From NCBI GenBank assembly GCA_963821715.1, contig CAWGET010000010.1, positions 1 to 64,000 of the forward strand: DNA of 64,000 nt, read 5' to 3'. Origin of the DNA: CAWGET01 sp963821715. GTDB lineage: Bacteria > Bacteroidota > Ignavibacteria > Ignavibacteriales > Melioribacteraceae. Positions 61,261-64,000 of this stretch are shown one piece after another (positions within the stretch are counted from its first letter, which is position 1; every line of letters begins with the position of its first letter). Position numbers and translations under genes: made by a program. The notes below the pieces were generated by a model. The model did no database searches and was not told the DNA's origin. It worked only from the letters and a program-made list of their open reading frames with translations.

Positions 61261-62448
61261 ATGGATCGCGGGATGAAGAGCCAAAATATCGAAAGCGAGA
61301 ACTTAACCAGCAAAGCATTAGATAGCTTTACAGCCAAATTTGGAAAAGTCGAAAAGCCTACTGTTATTCTTAGTCCTGCAAGTTTAATTCTTCTGGGCGA
61401 TCATACACATTACAACGAAGGAGTTTTAATTTCCTGCGCAATAAATGCTCATACGGCTATCGTATTTTCCCAAAGAGAAGACGAACAGCGTAACTTTTAT
61501 TTTTCCGAAAAGTCGCTTTCAAAAGAATTCTGTGATTCATCATCTAATAAATCTCTGCTTCCTTCCAAAATTGTAAACCAAGTTTCAAATCTGATTTACG
61601 AAAAGTATAATCTTAGTAACGGTTTTAATTGCACCTTTCTAGCAAATATTCCTCAGAGTGTCGGGCTCGGAGGAATAAGTTCTCTTTCAATCGGACTCGT
61701 GGAAGCGTTCAATCGTGAGTTCAAACTTAAAATGAAACCTGAAGAGATAAACGCTCTGGCGAGAGAAGCGGAAGTTAAGATGATCGGGAAAATATCGAGC
61801 GAAGCAAATCACTTTACGGTAAGCAACGCAAAGACTGACAATCTGATGTTTATTGATCTTCGCACTAAAAAATACCGCAACTATACGTTCGACGGGAAAA
61901 AATATAAAATTGTGATTTGCGATACCGGAATAAGGTTTAATTCCGCTCAACTTTGTAATGATAGAATTGAAGAATGTGAAATCGGCGTTAAAGGATTGAG
62001 GCTTTATATTTGGGGAATAAAAAATTTGCGCGATGTGAACGACGCGTTTCTTTTTAAACACAGACACATGATTCCTAAAATAGTTTACGACCGGGTTAAT
62101 TTTAACGTAGAAGAAAGATTTAGAGTAGAGAGAGCAATTGCCGCTATAAAAAACGACGATAAACAAACGCTTGCGGATGAGATTTATAACTCCCATACGG
62201 GATTGAGCTCCGACTATAAAATTAGTATTCCTGAACTCGATTTCTTAGTAGAGGAAGCCAAATCAATTGACGGAATAGTGGCTTCAAAGATGATAAGCTG
62301 TTCGCCGATCCGCAGCACATTCAATATAGTGGAAGCCGAAAAAGCTGAAAGCTTCGGCAAGGAAATATCAAATATTTACAAAAAGGCATACAAAAATAAA
62401 CTGAATATTCACATTTTCGGATTCTCTTCCGGAGTGAGTACATCCTGA
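61261..62448 (+). CDS. Galactokinase-like GHMP protein with altered active site
   Basis: The 395-residue protein aligns by layout with galactokinases. The first motif reads GDHTHYNEG (46-54) in place of GEHTDYNGG, so the sugar-binding Glu and Asp are both changed. The ATP loop reads PQSVGLGGISSLS (131-143) in place of PxGxGLSSSA. The usual catalytic MDQ motif is not found where expected (EANHF at 181-185). The third motif is degenerate too (SKMISCSPIRST). It may be a non-galactose sugar kinase or a non-catalytic regulator. No leloir-pathway genes are nearby. It is followed by a TPR protein on the same strand. Confidence 0.75.
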   Translation: MDRGMKSQNIESENLTSKALDSFTAKFGKVEKPTVILSPASLILLGDHTHYNEGVLISCAINAHTAIVFSQREDEQRNFYFSEKSLSKEFCDSSSNKSLLPSKIVNQVSNLIYEKYNLSNGFNCTFLANIPQSVGLGGISSLSIGLVEAFNREFKLKMKPEEINALAREAEVKMIGKISSEANHFTVSNAKTDNLMFIDLRTKKYRNYTFDGKKYKIVICDTGIRFNSAQLCNDRIEECEIGVKGLRLYIWGIKNLRDVNDAFLFKHRHMIPKIVYDRVNFNVEERFRVERAIAAIKNDDKQTLADEIYNSHTGLSSDYKISIPELDFLVEEAKSIDGIVASKMISCSPIRSTFNIVEAEKAESFGKEISNIYKKAYKNKLNIHIFGFSSGVSTS

Positions 62449-62555
62449 TAATCTTCTCGCTGCAGATTATATCAATACAATTTTCCTGTCTTAATTTCAA
62501 CTTGATTTTCAAATCTCTTACAATTACATTTTAATGAAGTAAATAAGGAGAATAA

Positions 62556-63971
62556 ATGAATTATTCGGATGAATTTGATGAATTTCAAAATTCTTCTGCA
62601 AATAATGATGAGATAGATACAAGAATCAGTTTTTGTAAAGAAATAATTGAATCCGGCAAAATATATTCTAATTTAGAAATACTCGAAGAAACAATACAAA
62701 TCTGTATGGAGCGCGATCTGCCGGAGGAAGGATTGTTCCTAACGGAAGCACTTTTGGAAATAGCGCCTTACAATTCCGAGCTATGGCAGTTTAAGGGTGT
62801 GTTCAAAAATAACATGATGATGTTTGAAGATGCGTATGAAAGTCTTTCGAAAGCTCTCTCGTTAAATCCAAGCGATGTTGAAACTCTGGTCAATAAATCT
62901 ATCGCCGAAGATAATCTCGGCTTTTACGAAGAAGCGGCCAATTCTCTGAACGCGGCATTGGCAATCGATCCGGAGAACGAAGAAGCTCATTTTAATCTGG
63001 GCGTTTTGTTCGAGAAACAAGAAAAATACGAAGAAGCGGTTACCGCTTTATCCCAATCGATTGAGAAAGACCCCGAATATATTGAAGCCTGGTATGAGCT
63101 AGGATATTGTTATGAAAATATGGACCGGCTTGACTTGGCGCTCAACGCTTACAATAAATTTCTGGATCTCGATCCTTACAGCTCGTCCGGCTGGTATAAT
63201 AAAGGAATTGTTTTAATCCGATTGGGTGAGTTTGAAAAAGCAGCGGACAGTTTTGAACTGTCAATTGCCGTGCGCGATAATTTTGCCAGCGCCTGGTTCA
63301 ACTGCGGAGTTGCTTATGCTAATTTAGGAAGACTTTTAGATTCGCAAAAAGCATTCAAACGCGCTTCGGAGCTTGATCCATATGATGAAATGATATGGTT
63401 TAGCTTGGGGCAGACATACGAAGATATGGATGATTTTCTTAACGCGATAAAGTGTTACAAGAAAACTGTGGAAATAGATGCAGAACATTATGAAGCATTT
63501 CTTGCAAGAGGATATTGCTACGACGCTATCGGAAAATATCATCTCGCATTAAAAGATTTTAACAAGGCTATAACTTTAACGGATGAATCGCCGGAAGCCT
63601 GGTACGCAAAGGCTGAACTGGAATATTCGCTAGGCAAAGTACGCGATTCAATAAACAGTTATAAAAAAATAGTCGATTTTAATCCTGAAGATTTCGAAGC
63701 TTGGTTTAAGCTGGCGGAAGTTTATATAGAAGTGGGCAATTGGCTTGAGGCAATTTCGGCTTACGATAAATGCATCGAACTAAATCCGGAAAACGCGAAT
63801 CCGCATTATGGAAAAGCGAAAGTGAATTTCCTGTTGCGGAAAACGCAGGACGCGATCAATTCTCTCAAATCGGCTTTCTCTCTCGATCCAAGCATAAAGA
63901 AAAAATTTGCGAAGGATTATCCGGAAATTAAAACTTCCAAATTGTTCTCCAAATTAATAGAAGAGCAATAA
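62556..63971 (+). CDS. TPR-repeat protein
   Basis: The 471-residue cytosolic protein is built of about 11-12 consecutive tetratricopeptide repeats from about 35 to the end, e.g. AYESLSKALSLNPSDVETL, AANSLNAALAIDPENEEAHF, ALNAYNKFLDLDPYSSSGWY. There is no signal or membrane helix. TPR solenoids act as protein-binding scaffolds; the partner is unknown. AAGGAG sits seven bases before the ATG, and another gene begins two bases after its stop. Confidence 0.88.
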   Translation: MNYSDEFDEFQNSSANNDEIDTRISFCKEIIESGKIYSNLEILEETIQICMERDLPEEGLFLTEALLEIAPYNSELWQFKGVFKNNMMMFEDAYESLSKALSLNPSDVETLVNKSIAEDNLGFYEEAANSLNAALAIDPENEEAHFNLGVLFEKQEKYEEAVTALSQSIEKDPEYIEAWYELGYCYENMDRLDLALNAYNKFLDLDPYSSSGWYNKGIVLIRLGEFEKAADSFELSIAVRDNFASAWFNCGVAYANLGRLLDSQKAFKRASELDPYDEMIWFSLGQTYEDMDDFLNAIKCYKKTVEIDAEHYEAFLARGYCYDAIGKYHLALKDFNKAITLTDESPEAWYAKAELEYSLGKVRDSINSYKKIVDFNPEDFEAWFKLAEVYIEVGNWLEAISAYDKCIELNPENANPHYGKAKVNFLLRKTQDAINSLKSAFSLDPSIKKKFAKDYPEIKTSKLFSKLIEEQ

Positions 63972-63972
63972 C

Positions 63973-64000
63973 ATGTCGCCTCAAAGCAGAGTTGATTTTA
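63973..64000 (+). CDS. Start of a further gene (partial)
   Basis: An ATG one base past the TPR stop, with AAGAG upstream, opens the frame MSPQSRVDF and runs off the window. The close spacing implies an operon with the TPR gene. Nine codons are too few to name it. Confidence 0.45.

Noticed and set aside
1..64000. CRISPR array, prophage, integron or insertion sequence
   Set aside because: I found no regularly spaced repeats, transposase, integrase or phage structural genes. The repeats seen are isolated palindromes.

Overview
The window is AT-rich and looks like chromosomal DNA of a free-living member of the Bacteroidota/Chlorobi/Ignavibacteria group, most likely Ignavibacteriota. Two large secreted proteins end in the type IX secretion (T9SS) type A sorting domain, in the form NPFNPSTTI...GREVETL...SGVY...KMxLLK that is common in that phylum. 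There are also many outer-membrane beta-barrels, lipoproteins with short lipoboxes, SGNH/TPR proteins and a standalone TrpB2. I see no prophage, insertion sequence, CRISPR array or rRNA operon. One tRNA gene, tRNA-Lys(CUU), is present. The lineage call is inference from protein style, not a computed placement.

Layout. 1-5.5 kb: a SurA-like parvulin lipoprotein (cut by the window edge), a membrane-anchored SGNH hydrolase with TPRs, and a GH13 amylase-type lipoprotein. 5.6-6.6 kb: two divergent small hypotheticals. 6.6-10.4 kb: a decayed T9SS tail, then cheW, a chemoreceptor and a porin. 10.4-12.1 kb: sparse DNA with a possible 36-residue membrane peptide, a SpoIIAA-like protein and tRNA-Lys. 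13-19.1 kb: a four-gene operon of a 1002-residue coiled-coil/P-loop protein, MscS, CorA and a second MscS. 19-23.6 kb: a beta-barrel, an aldo/keto reductase, a receiver-only response regulator, OsmC, an ECF sigma/anti-sigma pair and AlkA. 23.9-28.3 kb: a 1009-residue T9SS cargo and a propeller-like lipoprotein. 28.9-31.1 kb: miaA and a GT2 glycosyltransferase, both frameshifted. 31-39 kb: DUF2459, a beta-barrel, TrpB2, a serine hydrolase, a 5'-nucleotidase and a cyclic-nucleotide-domain/aspartase fusion (frameshifted). 39-46 kb: two nitroreductases (one frameshifted), a T9SS phosphodiester glycosidase and a multi-PAS histidine kinase. 45.7-51.4 kb: a complete mrpABCDEFG Na+/H+ antiporter operon. 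51.7-64 kb: mostly single housekeeping genes (EEP phosphatase, methyltransferase, gpmI, MBL hydrolase, DMT exporter, aat, threonine dehydratase), a galactokinase-like protein without the usual catalytic motifs, and a TPR protein.

How it fits together. Envelope and ion physiology dominate: two MscS channels and a CorA with a large cytosolic partner, the Mrp antiporter, porins and beta-barrels, T9SS cargo and lipoprotein hydrolases. A small stress block combines OsmC, ECF sigma with a soluble zinc-type anti-sigma, and AlkA.

The most noteworthy points are: (1) the MscS/CorA/coiled-coil ATPase operon, the best candidate for an undescribed system; (2) at least five single-base frame disruptions between 29.6 and 42.5 kb, mostly in A/T runs and all in otherwise well-conserved genes, which look more like consensus errors than real decay; (3) the cNMP-aspartase fusion; (4) the galactokinase-like pseudoenzyme candidate; (5) orphan T9SS tail remnants; and (6) a family of intergenic GTAGAGACG-type palindromes.
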